A DNA stretch of 64,000 nucleotides from Undaria pinnatifida (GCA_012845835.1 JABAKD010000028.1:11082241-11146240); one strand, 5' to 3'. Positions 20,191 to 30,744 are shown, numbered from the stretch's first letter. Numbers and translations: made by a program. Notes: generated by a model not told the origin, from the sequence alone.

Positions 20191-21414
20191 GCCGCTGAGA
20201 TAAAATCACCGAGCTGTATCGGGCTCTTGAAAGTCATGTTGGACTGCTGTGGGTGAACTCCTCAATTGCTGGCTGATCCAGCTCTGGGCCCACCAAGGTT
20301 GATTTTGGTTGGTCCAACTTTGGTTCGTCAAGACGACGAAGAAGAAGCGATCGCCCGATGCGTTGACGAGTAGAAGTGGTGGTTCGACCGGTACTACCCC
20401 CTGAGCTATACAGTCACGTGACTACGTGGTTCAGTGAGTAGTGCTAAATCACCAACAGCGATTGCTGGGTAGTTGTATGTAGTCGCTGAAAATCCAGCAG
20501 GCCCCGCAAAGAAACAAATGGGCCGAACGAGTGTCTCTCGCCTGGAATGCAATCCCCCGTAGTTTCCCTCGGGTAGTGCGCTAGTATAATACGTCACGAG
20601 GCTCATAACCTATTGAGCAACGAGGACACTTTCAGGTGGCCGACTGATGACGGTCTTCAGGGGTTGCTCACACCGTCGTTGCGAGAAGAACTCGAGCATC
20701 ATATATGGTGTAGAAGATACATATTTCCCGGTTGAACAGGGGCGCTCGATGACCCAACTAAAGTTTACTGCGACCGATGAACGGGAAGACGCTCAGATGC
20801 GTTTGAGAAGAGTGAGCAGGAGAGGGATTGCTCCACCTGCTTCCTCGACGTCGAAAGAGCCGCTAGGTTCAAAAAACCTCTTTGACCGACGTCTAGATGT
20901 CAGTCATGCTCCAGAAGCCTGTAGACAGTTACGGGACTGTCAGAAAACCCTCGAATAGTCCCAAAACACGATCTACCGAGAACCCTCATTCTAGAACGCA
21001 AACTACGAGGACGCTACGAGTATTAAATGGCATTGCCACACCGACGAGCAACTTTGTAGGCTACGTGCTACTACACACCGACGAACAACTCTGTAAGCTA
21101 CGTGCTACTGCTGTGACACTGCAGCAAGTGCTAACATGGAGTTGTACATTCGCTACTGAACATTGATAATGACAATAGGCTGATGTCCCCTATTTCTTAA
21201 CAAGGAATATTTTTCAAGTTCGACGTGGAGGAATTCGTAAAAGTTTGTTATTGTGGATAGTGGGATTCGAACCCACCCCCCAAAAACCCATGGTCCTGCC
21301 GACGGTGCCATTTGTTCTTGTGTGGGTATTAGACCGTTTGACCACTTGGAAAAGGTTACCCGATAGCTTGAACCCCAACTAAGCCTTATAACAGTACAGT
21401 AGTGGTAGGTACTA

Positions 21415-23210
21415 CCTGACGTGAAATGTATACGTACGTACGTGGTAGTCTTCTCTGGGTGGCAGGCGGTGTAGTCGGTTTTTCAGGCACGAGTAGTGAG
21501 ACGTATTGTACCAGTATATGTACGTGGCAAATCGTAGGCTGACTCCCGATTTCACTTTTTGTTATAATTTTCTGGCGGAGGCATGCATTGCGTCCGCTTT
21601 GATATATGCGTGTACCACTACTTATGGTTTGCGTTTTTGCCCCTGGGGTACTCCTCTACTACTCCAGAGTGATTGAAGCCTGTCCTGTGACCACGATGTG
21701 GTGGTACTCCGAGTGGGGGATGCGTGGTTGGTCGGTGTTGGGAAGCGTGCTCCTCATGGGTTCCGGTGCCCTTGTTTGGTCTCGCCTCATGGCTCGCTGG
21801 ATAGACTCAAAAGCTTATACATTATTTCCTCTTCATTGGACTCTAAAAGACAGACAACACAGGCCCTTGGCACACGGTAGTGCAGGGCAGAGCAAGTATA
21901 GCAGGTACAGCTGGTAGAGCAGGTAGTGAGAGCACGGGGGTGGGGTGAAGCTCACAGAGTTCGCTTCACCCCAGCATTGCTACTGTGCTCTGTTCCGGAC
22001 CTTATCCTATGGAACGTACAAGGAACGTTCTCCTGGGTGTCCTAATGTTCCCATGAGCGCTTAACGCGCTTACTTCTATCTATCTTGTCCAGAGGAGGAG
22101 CGTTCCATTTCCGAGAACGCTCTTGTGGTACAAACTAGCTAGATTCTACGGGTTATCCGCTTCACTCAGAATATTCCGTTTAAGAGAACCTTCTTGTGGC
22201 CAATAGACCATGAATCTGCGGACTATCCTACCGAATCTATTGCCAGCTATACTGACACTCTATAACAACGAACTTAATTATGCGAGTTTTAATGTGAGAA
22301 CAACAACAAAAATACAACACACACATATTTGGCAACACCCCCCGAGCGGAAAACGCGGTAGTCTGCTGCTGCTTTTGCGGACACACCTAACGCGGTCGCT
22401 CTCCAGCTACGAACCCTCACACTTACACTTAAAGTCTTGCTGTTTGTGTTTGAGTCGTTGTACTTTATGATGATTGCTCGACATAGACAGCTGGTGACGT
22501 GATGCATCACACAGCTTGTAAATTTTATCTGCACCATACGGCTGCGCAGACGATCAGAGCTACGAGTATACCAACCTTGGGGATTACTTGTAAAGTGACC
22601 TATCAATAGGAATACCAGGTATTATGATATACATGTATCTCTGTCTTAGAGTTGGCGACCTCAGAGCCCCACATCGGCACGGTAAAAATCATAGACGTAA
22701 AATCGTATATATGAGACAATAATAATGTGACGAGGAGGTACAGACAGATATGCTGAAATTGCGGTAAACCGCACTACCAACTTATTACGTAAGGTATTCC
22801 GTACATACCGTCTGCATGATCGCCTCCCAACCTATGCCAAGCGACGTATGACTAACGAAGTAACGTAATTGAGCGCGCGTACACTAAGCGTTCCTTTCAA
22901 AACACTAACGATTCGCATTTCTCCCGCTCGTTCTCAATGGCGGTGACATTGCATGACCACATCACCTCGCCTGTTGTATTTGGCAATATGTATATCTTTC
23001 TTATAATTAGCGATGCCAGAAAATAATGGTATCTACATGATTGTACCTATCGATTGAAATATTCTAACTTTTGATCCATGTACAATAATAACACATCATG
23101 AAGCTTTTAACACGTTGTTTACTACACCTAAGAACTGGGTTGCATACTACATCTAACATCAAACCTTCTAGAATAATAAACAATACCAGGCGGGTGATAT
23201 AAAGGGGTGC
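21415..23210. other. Intergenic stretch without recognised features
   Basis: Ordinary composition with short ORFs only (longest about 105 codons on minus). Repeated AACGTTCTCC/GAACGCTCTTG-type segments at 22020-22200 are the only internal pattern noticed. Confidence 0.3.
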
Positions 23211-23214
23211 CTTC

Positions 23215-24225
23215 TTGCTGCAACCGTCACATTCGTCCCCTTTAAGGGTTTATAGTTTCCGCGCACATATTGAAATGCCCTCCCCCCCCCCCCCCCCCAC
23301 CCCCCACCCCTCTTGTTCAAACGCCCCACCTGAAATCAAAATCTACCAGAGTAGTAAACACTACCAACCAGCTGATATCATTCATTATCCTTCTAGCCTT
23401 CCATGCCGTAGCTCCGACTCATCTCCGCCCCCCCCCGCCCCCCGCCCCACTTTTTGTTTCCCGCCCAGTTCGTTCAAACGCCCCACTCACAATCGAAATC
23501 GGCCAGAGTAATAAACACTTCTAAGCAATTGATATGACGTCATTATCTTTCTAGCCATCCATGACGTAGCTTTCATTCATCCCCCCTCCCCCCCTCCAAC
23601 GCCCCCTCCTTCCCCACACCCCGCACGATCGCCTAGACCCAGCACCGCGCGTATAGAAAGCCCGTACATATATGATTAATACGCGCGATCGGAGGATCAC
23701 ACACAATGTTGCGAAGATCAGTGTCCACCAAATCCTTGATCTCATAGCTGGAGTGTATTTTGATATTATATGTGACCTAAACCTCTTGCAAAGCCTTCCC
23801 CCACCCCTTTTTTTCTTTTTTTTCTCGCTCTCTCTTGCTCAAACGCCCCACCTAATATCGAAATGTGCCAGAGTAATAAACACTTCCACGCCCTGGATAT
23901 CGCCTCATTATATTTTTAGAGCCGTCCATGCCGCTGCTGCAATTCCCACCCCCCCCCGCCCCCAACGCCCCCTCTTTCCCCACCACCCGCACCATCGCCT
24001 AGACCCAGCACCATGCGTATAGCAAACCCCCACATCTATGCGACCTAAAGCCCCCCCACCCCCCCCCCCGCCACATTCCCCCCCCCTCCCCCACACGAAG
24101 GGTTTGTAGTTTCCACGCACAAATTGACCTGCCCCACCCGTCCCCTCCCCTCCCTCCCCCCGTCCCGCCCCCCTTTTGATCAAAATCAGGCCCCCACGTC
24201 CTTCAAAACTCCGCCCTCCCCTCAC
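23215..24225 (+). repeat. C-rich repeat cluster, about three degenerate units
   Basis: Units share CAAACGCCCCACC...ATCGAAAT, CCAGAGTAATAAACACTTC, CATTATCTTTCTAGCCATCC and end in long C runs with CCCCACACCCCGCACGATCGCC. The same unit occurs at 53560-53830. The proline-rich ORFs are artefacts. Confidence 0.6.
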
Positions 24226-25020
24226 CGGTTATTCGACTTACAGGATTCACGTGATAAACTGATGCATTTCCTTCCACAGCTAGCTGTCAGATTTTGTCCC
24301 CCTCAGAAACGGGTTTTATAGTTTCCGCGCACAGACTGCCTAACATCACCCTGTTGACCCTGATAGCTACAACACTGTAGTTGCAAGGGGAGTCGCCGAC
24401 CTATATCCTTAATGAGGATATGTCACGAATCGGAGCCTAAAAGTGGAGTCTGTCTGGAATCAGGGTGAGGCAGGCGAGGATATTCACGGCGAAGCAGACG
24501 AGGGTATCTAGCCTACTAGCATCGCAAGGTCCACACATAGGCCATATCTGTAGCACGCCTTAGGTATTTATAATGACTGACCTCCGAAGGACCGATACGA
24601 CCGAGTTCAGAAGGCGCTTGTGCGTTCCTCGGAGAAAGAGAGCAAGTCCCTTGTGCAGGTGCTCAAGATGGGAAAGCCTCCCAAGAAAGTAGTGTGAAAA
24701 TGGTAACTTGATTGCTTATCCGAAGGGTTTATGAACGTGAACCCAAGGAATTGTGAGAAGATGGTTAATGCTTGGTTGAAGAAGTGAAGTGGGTGAAAAG
24801 TGTCCGGGTGGGGCAGCCACACCCGACTTAGAGAGGGGACGTAAATATCGCGGCCCCTACTATCACGAAAACGCCTCTGTCATAGCAACTCTTGAAATTG
24901 TCACAGAACCGTAACAGACACACCAACCGTAATACGCGCGATCGGAGTATCACACACAGCTTGCAAAGATGACTTTCGACAAAATATTCGATCTCACAGC
25001 TGGAGTGTATTTTAATTTTT
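24225..25020 (+). repeat. R1 repeat interrupted by about 450 bp
   Basis: The R1 first part (24225-24422, to TTAATGAGGATA) and the last part (24925-25020, CGCGCGATCGGAGTATCACA...CTCACAGCTGGAGTG) flank unrelated sequence 24423-24920 in which no gene was seen. Confidence 0.5.
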
Positions 25021-25500
25021 ATAGACTAATATGTATAGGTCGGCAAAAAGTTGTCTTCGTTCGGCATCCATCCGCACGGCGTGTATCCGATCCATACCCA
25101 TAGACTTACTTACTTAGATCTTGTTTCTGAAAGTGCTCGGTTGGCACCTTCCTGGAATCTCCGGGGGTCCCACTTCGACACCGCCTCCGTGCATTACTTG
25201 CGGAACGGTCCAGCTTTTCTTTGGTTTCTTGCTCGGCCTTTATTATTTTTGTTTCTGCTCGTTTTGTCAGTTGTTTCTTGGCTTTTCAGCTGCTTCCTGC
25301 AAAATTGGTTTTTCTGCCAGCAACACGATTTTGAACCTTTTCGCGATTTTTTCTCCCTTTTTGTCTGGTAAGTTGAACTTGCTACCATTTGCCGATAAAT
25401 TTGCCGCCTGTGCATTACTTGCGGAACGGTCCAGCTTTAGCTTTTCTTTGATCCCCACCATTTGTTTTGTACTCGACGAAGTTTCATCAGCTGAGATCTG
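25021..25500. other. Unassigned sequence with an 87-bp-scale internal repeat
   Basis: TGCATTACTTGCGGAACGGTCCAGCTTT occurs twice (25190 and 25410). The minus strand has a Lys-rich open frame (25267-25461, EKIAKRFKIVLLAEKPI) that could be a mobile-element remnant; I cannot name it. Confidence 0.25.
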
Positions 25501-25507
25501 GGCTTGT

Positions 25508-26340
25508 TGTTATAAGGCTTAGTTTGGGTAAGCTATAGGTTAACCTTTTGCAAGTGGTCAAACGGACTAATACCCCACTAATTCCTCAACAAACGGCGTC
25601 GTCGGCAGGACCATGGGTTTTTTGGGTCGTGGGTTCGATCCCCACCATCCACAATAATAAACTTTTTCAGGTTTTCCCCATGTCGAACTTGAAAAATACT
25701 CTTCCTGGTACCCCAGGGAATGAAACGGCTTGGATAAATGACAGGTCCGCCCGTATATCCGGCCGACCTGCTATCCCGCCGTTCAGGGAGGGAGAGTGTT
25801 ATAAGGCTTAGTTTGGGTAAGCTATCGGTTAACCTTTTGCAAGTGGTCAAACGGACTAATACCCCACTAATTCCTCAACAAATGGCGTCGTCGACAGACC
25901 ATGGGTTTTTTTGGGTCGTGGGTTCGATCCCCACCATTCACAATAATAAACTTTTCAAATTTTCCCCATGTCGAACTTGAAAAATACTCTCCCCGGTATA
26001 CCCAGGAAATGAAACGGCTTGGATAATTGACAGGTCCGCCCGTATATCCGGCCGACCTGCCATCCCGCCGTTTCAGGGGGGGAGAGTGTTATAAGGCTTA
26101 GTTTGGGTAAGCTATAGGTTAACCTTTTGCAAGTGGTCAAACGGACTAATACCCCACTAATTCCTTAACATTGTGGCTCATCAGCGGCTTGGATAATTGA
26201 CAGGTCCGCCCGTATATCCGGCCGACCTGCTATTCCGCCGTTTCAGGGGGGGAGAGTGTTATAAGGCTTAGTTTGGGTAAGCTATAGGTTAACCTTTTGC
26301 AAGTGGTCAAACGGACTAATACCCCACTAATTCCTTAACA
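25508..26340 (+). mobile_element. Tandem TRIM array with four LTRs (fossil)
   Basis: Four 84-bp LTRs (TGTTATAAGGCTTAGTTTGG ... CCACTAATTCCTTAACA) are at 25508-25591, 25797-25880, 26087-26170 and 26257-26340. Two full interiors and one partial interior separate them. Each full interior has GTGGGTTCGATCCCCACCA near its 5' side and a polypurine tract (CAGGGGGGGAGAG) next to the following LTR. The flanks TTGT (25504-25507 and 26341-26344) are a 4-bp target duplication. The LTRs are nearly identical, so it looks young; no protein is coded. Confidence 0.85.
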
Positions 26341-26354
26341 TTGTGGCTCATCAG
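26015..26354 (+). repeat. 170-bp tandem duplication that includes flanking host DNA
   Basis: The block 26015-26184 (CGGCTTGGATAATTGACAGG ... LTR ... TTGTGGCTCATCAG) is repeated at 26185-26354. The junction carries the 14-bp host flank TTGTGGCTCATCAG between an LTR and the middle of an interior, so the third unit arose by duplication after insertion and not by a second transposition. Confidence 0.85.
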
Positions 26355-26632
26355 CTCCGCGCCACCCAGCACCCCACCGCAGCGCTATAGCTCACAGCAA
26401 CGCAGCGCCGTGCAGTGCCCTGCGATGCCCTGCAGCTCTAGCTCTGCAGAGCGCAGCGCTGAGCATTGCCGTCCTTTGCCGTGCTTTGCCATGCTGCGTG
26501 CTTTGCTGTACTTTTTTACTATTAATATAGTTCGTACATGCCAGTAGTATTCGAAGTATCACGTACCGGTACTACTATTAATACTACACCAGGTTTGTGC
26601 ATATGACGTGTGGTTGTTGGATCACAAACAAT

Positions 26633-26740
26633 GCACCCCCAGCTCAGTCCACCTCGGCTATATATAGCTCGGCAGCGCAGCGCAGCGCACCCCCAGCTCA
26701 GTCCAGCTCGGCTATATATAGCTCGGCAGCGCAGCGCAGC
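26633..26740 (+). repeat. 54-bp tandem duplication with GCTATATATAGC
   Basis: Two copies of GCACCCCCAGCTCAGTCC ... CTCGGCTATATATAGCTCGG ... GCAGCGCAGC. Each has a TATA-like palindrome, but no gene follows that I can support. Confidence 0.75.
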
Positions 26741-27429
26741 GCAGTGCGGTGCCGTGCCTTGCCCTTCGTTTTGCGGTGCTGTGTCGTGCGGCGCTGTGCG
26801 TTCTTTTGAACATACAGCAGCAGCAGTTACTAGTAGTATTAATAATACCTGGTAGTTGTTATAGTACCAGATATGATACAGATACCAGGTTTATGTACGT
26901 GTTTTAATTGCGTACTCGTCTTTTTGCTTTCTTCAGTAGATTGTCCTCTCTCGGTCCCCATGCCCCCCCCCCCCCCCGCAAATATATATATGCTGCCGTT
27001 CAGAACGGGACATCAACAAGCACACAGCACAGCGCATATGGCAATAAGCTCTGCGCAAGCACCTCTTGGCATTGTTATCAATTCGCTATTCGCACCAAAT
27101 AATCACGGGCCTCTTCTTCCTGCCCCATTTATTTACATGTTTCAGTTATTAATACTGTAGTTAGTTGACCAAGGCTACGGTGGGGGGGGTACCCCCTTTT
27201 TCACTGGTGTGTTTGAGCCACTCGCACGAGTAGCTCTGTACCCTACGGATGAAGATGGTTTAGGCACTTGGTTTGGCGCAGCTTAGATCACCTTTGCATT
27301 GCGGATTGATTTCGTCAATGTAAAACAAAAAGAAAACGTAAGATTGCATAGGAACAAAGGGGTTACTCGCGCGAGTGACTCCTAGCCACTGAAATAAAAA
27401 GCCCAAAAGGGGACCCCCCTACCGTAGCC

Positions 27430-27500
27430 TGGGTCAGTTGCATTCTTCCTTGCACGAGCGTAGCGGGCGGCGTCAGCAGCCTTGCGGAGCAGAGCCCTGT
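27430..27500 (+). repeat. Short GC hairpin repeat, copy 1
   Basis: CGAGCGTAGCGGGCGGCGTC then AGC...GCGGAGC. Better copies at 28318-28375 and 54588-54645 contain GCGGGCGGC-GTCA-GCCGCCCGC, a 9-bp-stem hairpin with a 4-base loop. It is an unknown dispersed element of about 60 bp. Confidence 0.6.
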
Positions 27501-27544
27501 GCTTTCTTTAGAACCACATAGAGTACCACCAGGTATTGGGCGAA

Positions 27545-27925
27545 TGTTAAGGAATTAGTGGGGTATTAGTCCGTTTGACCACTTGCACAGGTTAACCGGT
27601 AGCTTACCCAAACTAAGCCTTATAACACTCTCCCCCCCTGAAACGGCGGGATAGAAGGTCGGCCGGATATACGGCGGACCTCTGTCAATATCCAAGCCGT
27701 TTCTTTTCCTGGGGATACCACGAAGAAGAGTATTTTTCAAGTTCGACATGGGGAAAATCTGAAAAGTTTATTGTTGTGGACGGTGGGGATCGAACCCACG
27801 ACCCAAAAAACCCATGGTCTGTCGACGACGCCATTTGTTAAGGAATTAGTTAGTGGGGTATTAGTAGTCCGTTTGACCACTTGCACAGGTTAACCGGTAG
27901 CTTACCCAAACTAAGCCTTATAAAA
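27545..27925 (-). mobile_element. Complete TRIM fossil in reverse with 4-bp target duplication
   Basis: LTRs at 27545-27627 and 27836-27925 flank an interior with the reverse polypurine tract (CTCTCCCCCCCTG) and the T-arm-like segment GGGGATCGAACCCACGACC. CGAA lies at 27541-27544 and 27926-27929. It is the same family as the array at 25508, with the two LTRs slightly more diverged from each other. Confidence 0.85.
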
Positions 27926-27967
27926 CGAAGTACCAGGTACCAGGTACCGTTGGTACGTGCGTGTACT

Positions 27968-28122
27968 CGTCTTTTTGCTTCTTCGTCGTTGGTTTTGTTC
28001 TCCATCTCGGTCCTCTTCGCGATTTTTTCTTCGCCTATTACACCCGTCTTTTGCTTTTTCGTCGTTGGTTTTGTTCTCCATCTCGGTCCTCTTCGCGATT
28101 TTTTCTTCGCCAATTACACCCC
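27968..28122 (+). repeat. 77-bp tandem duplication
   Basis: CGTCTTTTTGCTTCTTCGTC...GTCCTCTTCGCGATTTTTTC...CCTATTACACC occurs twice. The repeated ORF segment (FVVGFVLHLGPLRDFF) is an artefact of this. Confidence 0.8.
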
Positions 28123-28551
28123 CCGTCTAGTCTATACCACTCACTGCCGATCAGAACGTGACATCGCCAACATACAGCACAGCACAGACAGGGCAATCAG
28201 CTCCGCACAATTTATCAAGTAGCTCTTGGCATTATCAATTCGCTAGTTAGTTGCACTACATCATGGGCCTCTTCTTTCTGCCCTTTTCACATTTATTTAT
28301 TAGCTGTTAGTTGAAATCTTCCTTGCGCGAGCGTAGCGGGCGGCGTCAGCCGCCCGCGGAGCGGAGCCCTTGTATGATACTACGTACTACCTGGTATGTA
28401 TCTTTTCCACGTTTCTGCTCGCTCTCGGAACATCATGTCACCATGGATGCAAGTTTGGAACACGCCGTGTGGAACAAGGAAAAAGCTGAAATAAAATAAT
28501 AATGAAGTTCCTACCCCCTACCCCATTCTCCAAAACGCCGCGCAAATACAG

Positions 28552-28760
28552 TTAACAACCTCCAGATTTTGCAACTTGGACACTCTTGGACTTTTCTGCG
28601 ACACCGCAATTACTCCCACTTCCAACCACTGGAGCGACGCAATATTCTAGACGGCGCAAGAACCAGAGGACCCTAGAGGCGGGAGTAGAAGATGGAGCAG
28701 GTTCGGGTGTTCTTCTTTTTGTCTTCCTTGGTTGCTGAGATGTCGTATCGGGATCCTCAG
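28552..28760 (-). CDS. Unrecognised small open frame, possible first exon
   Basis: From the ATG at 28760-28762 the minus strand codes MSEDPDTTSQQPRKTKRRTP and continues for about 60 more codons of ordinary composition to a stop at 28552. Ser/Pro/Lys-rich N-termini of this kind occur in nuclear and transposon proteins. No partner exon or family was found. Confidence 0.3.
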
Positions 28761-28993
28761 ACATACTAAAGAAATACACTTGATTCAAAACGAGTAGCGT
28801 TTGTTTGAGCTTTTGTTACGATATCCCTTCGGGTCCCTCTTTTGGTGCGATCCCTTTGCCAGATTGCAAATGACCGCACTAAAGTGGCACCCTGAACTAT
28901 CCACGGATAGGTGTGCATTCTGTAGGAATAGGTAATGACAGGCATGTGCTTATTACCGCACTAAACAGACACCTTGCACCAAAGTGCACAGCA

Positions 28994-29359
28994 CTATCGC
29001 GGGACCACGAGTGTACTGCATTTTTTCCGTACATTAATTCCAAGTAATTTTCCTGTCGCGGCCTTGCTGTCACACTGCTGTATTATCGAGACGGTATCTA
29101 TCTTGCTTTGCTTTGGGCTGCTCTGACCCTGTCGCCCGCGGTGGCACACCCTCTCCCTGGGCAAAATTACTCGTGGGCAGGTGTTTTTTCGGTTGCATGT
29201 GAGATTCGTCACGACCGTCACGAGGCTACTCTCTCCAAAGGCAAGTTCCTCTGCGATATCAGGGGCATCGGCACTGTCAGCAGTACAATACACCACATGG
29301 CAGAGGCTGATATTTTTTGCAGGGGTTTTAGACATCCGAGACCTTAGTGTAGAACGCAC
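28994..29359 (-). CDS. Unrecognised open frame, shares its leader with the 6.7-kb transposon
   Basis: The minus-strand frame has non-repetitive composition (CHVVYCTADSADAPDIAEEL, CPRVILPRERVCH). Just outside its start, 29345-29395 (GTAGAACGCACCC...CAAATAAGAAACCCAACTTG) matches repeats inside the Mutator-like element at 57195, 62085, 62565 and 62745. It may be a fragment of a related element. Confidence 0.35.
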   Translation of the reverse strand: MRSTLRSRMSKTPAKNISLCHVVYCTADSADAPDIAEELAFGESSLVTVVTNLTCNRKNTCPRVILPRERVCHRGRQGQSSPKQSKIDTVSIIQQCDSKAATGKLLGINVRKKCSTLVVPR

Positions 29360-29408
29360 CCACTATCAAATAAGAAACCCAACTTGCGATGCCGGTATTA
29401 TAGTAGCT

Positions 29409-29593
29409 ACTGTAGGGTGTGGGGGTCCCCCAATAAGTCGGTCTGAGTAAGGCGGTATCCCGATATAAGGCGGTCAAATCGCTTGGCGCGACTGGGGCAT
29501 TGCACTCATAACCTTGAGGGAACAAGGCGGCTTCCCCCCATAAGGCGGTCCTAATGCTCTGGCACACCACCGCCTTACTCAAGGACACCTACT
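29409..29593 (-). mobile_element. MITE (family C), diverged copy
   Basis: GGGTCCCCCAATAAG, TATCCCGATATAAGGCGGTC, AATTGCAC-like and AAGGCGGCTTCCCCC segments match the reverse complement of 37697-37877 over its length. Terminal repeats are decayed. Confidence 0.6.
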
Positions 29594-29984
29594 TGTGTGC
29601 TTACTATACGGTAGGTTTCCTGTAGTCCGTGTGCCAGCAGGGGGTATCTATTACGTCGTAGAGCTGACGTTTTACATGATTACGAGGTAGGCCCGTGTAA
29701 GTATGAGATCGTACGTACAGCTACTGCTACTGTGTTGTGCTTGCAGTTTGCAGGGTTGGCTAGCTTCTCGACACGGCAGCAGCAGTATCATGTACTGGCT
29801 GTACCTGGTATACCTCGAAGTGTGATTTGTAGCTCATGCAAGCAAGACACCCCCTCCTTTGCCTCCCACAGCATGGTATTTGAGCCCACGTGTCTGCTTC
29901 TTTCCGCTGTATGTTCAGTCAGCAGTGACATCTACTACTAATAGACATTTACACTCCACAGTAGCGGGAAGCTGGTAGGCTAGG

Positions 29985-30017
29985 CTAAGGGTAGGGTAGG
30001 GTAGGGTAGGGTAGGGC
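29985..30017 (+). repeat. Short (TAGGG)n run
   Basis: AGGGTAGGGTAGGGTAGGG, about six units of a telomere-like pentamer, right at the edge of the direct-repeat/palindrome structure. It is too short to be more than an interstitial run. Confidence 0.7.
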
Positions 30018-30108
30018 TGGTTCGCCGTACGTCCACTGCTGTCCACTGCCTGTTGATACATATGCTGCTTGAACCTACACTCCGTATACGATTACTGTGT
30101 GCTGGATG

Positions 30109-30734
30109 TGTGGGTTTAGGTACCCAAGGTTCGACTCGAGGCTTGCAACAGTTTCTTTTTTATATGCGTAGCGTGGAGACACGCCAGGTGATGGGTGACA
30201 GGACTACAGACTGTAGCAGTCTTTTTTTTGGTTATTAGCGTGGTGGAATCATGACTAAAAAGAGAAAACACGCAGCAAGGAAGCCACAAGCTCTAAATGA
30301 GCATGAGGCGACCGAGAGTTCTCCATCGTTGGAGGACCGCCGCGAGTCTAACAAGGATCCTCCATCTGATGGAGGACCAAGCAGACTTCGAACTCCCCGC
30401 GTCTGATGAGTTCTCCGTCGTTGGAGGACCGCCGCGAGTCTACTTGGTCCTCCAACGATGGAGGATCCTTGTGAGACTCGCGGCGGTCCTCCAACGATGG
30501 AAAACTCTTGATCGCCTCATGCTCATTTAGAGCTTGTGGCTTTCTTGCTTCGTGTTTTTTTTTTTAGTCATGATTCCACCACGCTAATAACCAAAAAAAA
30601 CTGCTCTTGATACAAGTATCAAGTCCTGCCGTCGACGCCAGTGTGGGTTTAGGTACCCAAGGCTCGACTCGAGTCTTGCAACAAAGTCTATTTTGTATGC
30701 GTAGCGTGCAGACGCGCCAGGTGATGGGTGACAG
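30109..30734. repeat. Near-palindrome of 389 bp between 93-bp direct repeats
   Basis: Direct repeats 30109-30201 and 30641-30734 share TGTGGGTTTAGGTACCCAAG, TTCGACTCGAG and CGCCAGGTGATGGGTGACAG. Between them 30217-30605 reads almost the same on both strands (arms of about 180 bp, loop about 30 bp), with repeated GGAGGACCGCCGCGAGTCT inside each arm. It resembles a foldback element; the family is unknown. Confidence 0.8.
30251..30406 (+). CDS. 51-codon ORF in the left palindrome arm, basic N-terminus
   Basis: ATG at 30251 to TGA at 30404-30406. It starts MTKKRKHAARKPQ, a nuclear-localisation-like cluster, then an acidic and Pro-rich part. The mirror arm keeps the ATG but loses the frame. It could be the N-terminal remnant of a transposon protein captured by inverted duplication. 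Confidence 0.3.
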   Translation: MTKKRKHAARKPQALNEHEATESSPSLEDRRESNKDPPSDGGPSRLRTPRV

Positions 30735-30744
30735 ACTCGACGGC

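Larger units (their letters stand above)
16989..21202 (-). mobile_element. Copia-like nonautonomous LTR fossil
   Basis: Two direct repeats of about 170 bp (16989-17158 and 21034-21202) each hold the tandem segment ACACCGACGAGCAACT...GGCTACGTGCTACT and end CCCTATTTCTTAACA. Read on the minus strand the left repeat starts TGTTAAGAAATAGGGG and is preceded by TTGAGGGGGAG, a polypurine tract typical of copia elements. The 3.9-kb interior has no recognisable gag or pol. It has a 110-codon open frame of unknown origin (plus strand 18057-18386), three PPT-like repeats near 18965-19130 and a 116-bp tandem array. It looks defective and moderately old. Confidence 0.65.
16920..21393 (-). mobile_element. 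TRIM fossil split by a copia-like fossil
   Basis: Left of the inner element, CCGGCGGGAC...TTTCCTGGGAATACCGGGGAG matches the TRIM interior in reverse. Right of it (21203-21393), ATATTTTTCAAGTTCGACG, the ATTCGAACCCACC T-arm-like segment and AAGCCTTATAACA continue the same TRIM to its LTR end. The TRIM was there first. It is old and has no coding capacity. Confidence 0.6.

Noticed and set aside
25051-25371. Open frame with FGIHPHGVYPIHTH, resembling the HPHG motif of DGAT2-type acyltransferases
   Set aside because: Only the short motif fits. The rest (Phe/Leu-rich, overlapping a repeated TGCATTACTTGCGGAACGG segment) has no acyltransferase features, and the minus strand is at least as coding-like.
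25600-25670. tRNA gene at GTGGGTTCGATCCCCACCA
   Set aside because: A perfect T-arm but no acceptor or anticodon arm at the right distance. It recurs in every TRIM copy.
26633-26740. Twin TATA boxes as a promoter
   Set aside because: They belong to a 54-bp tandem duplication and no gene starts within reach.
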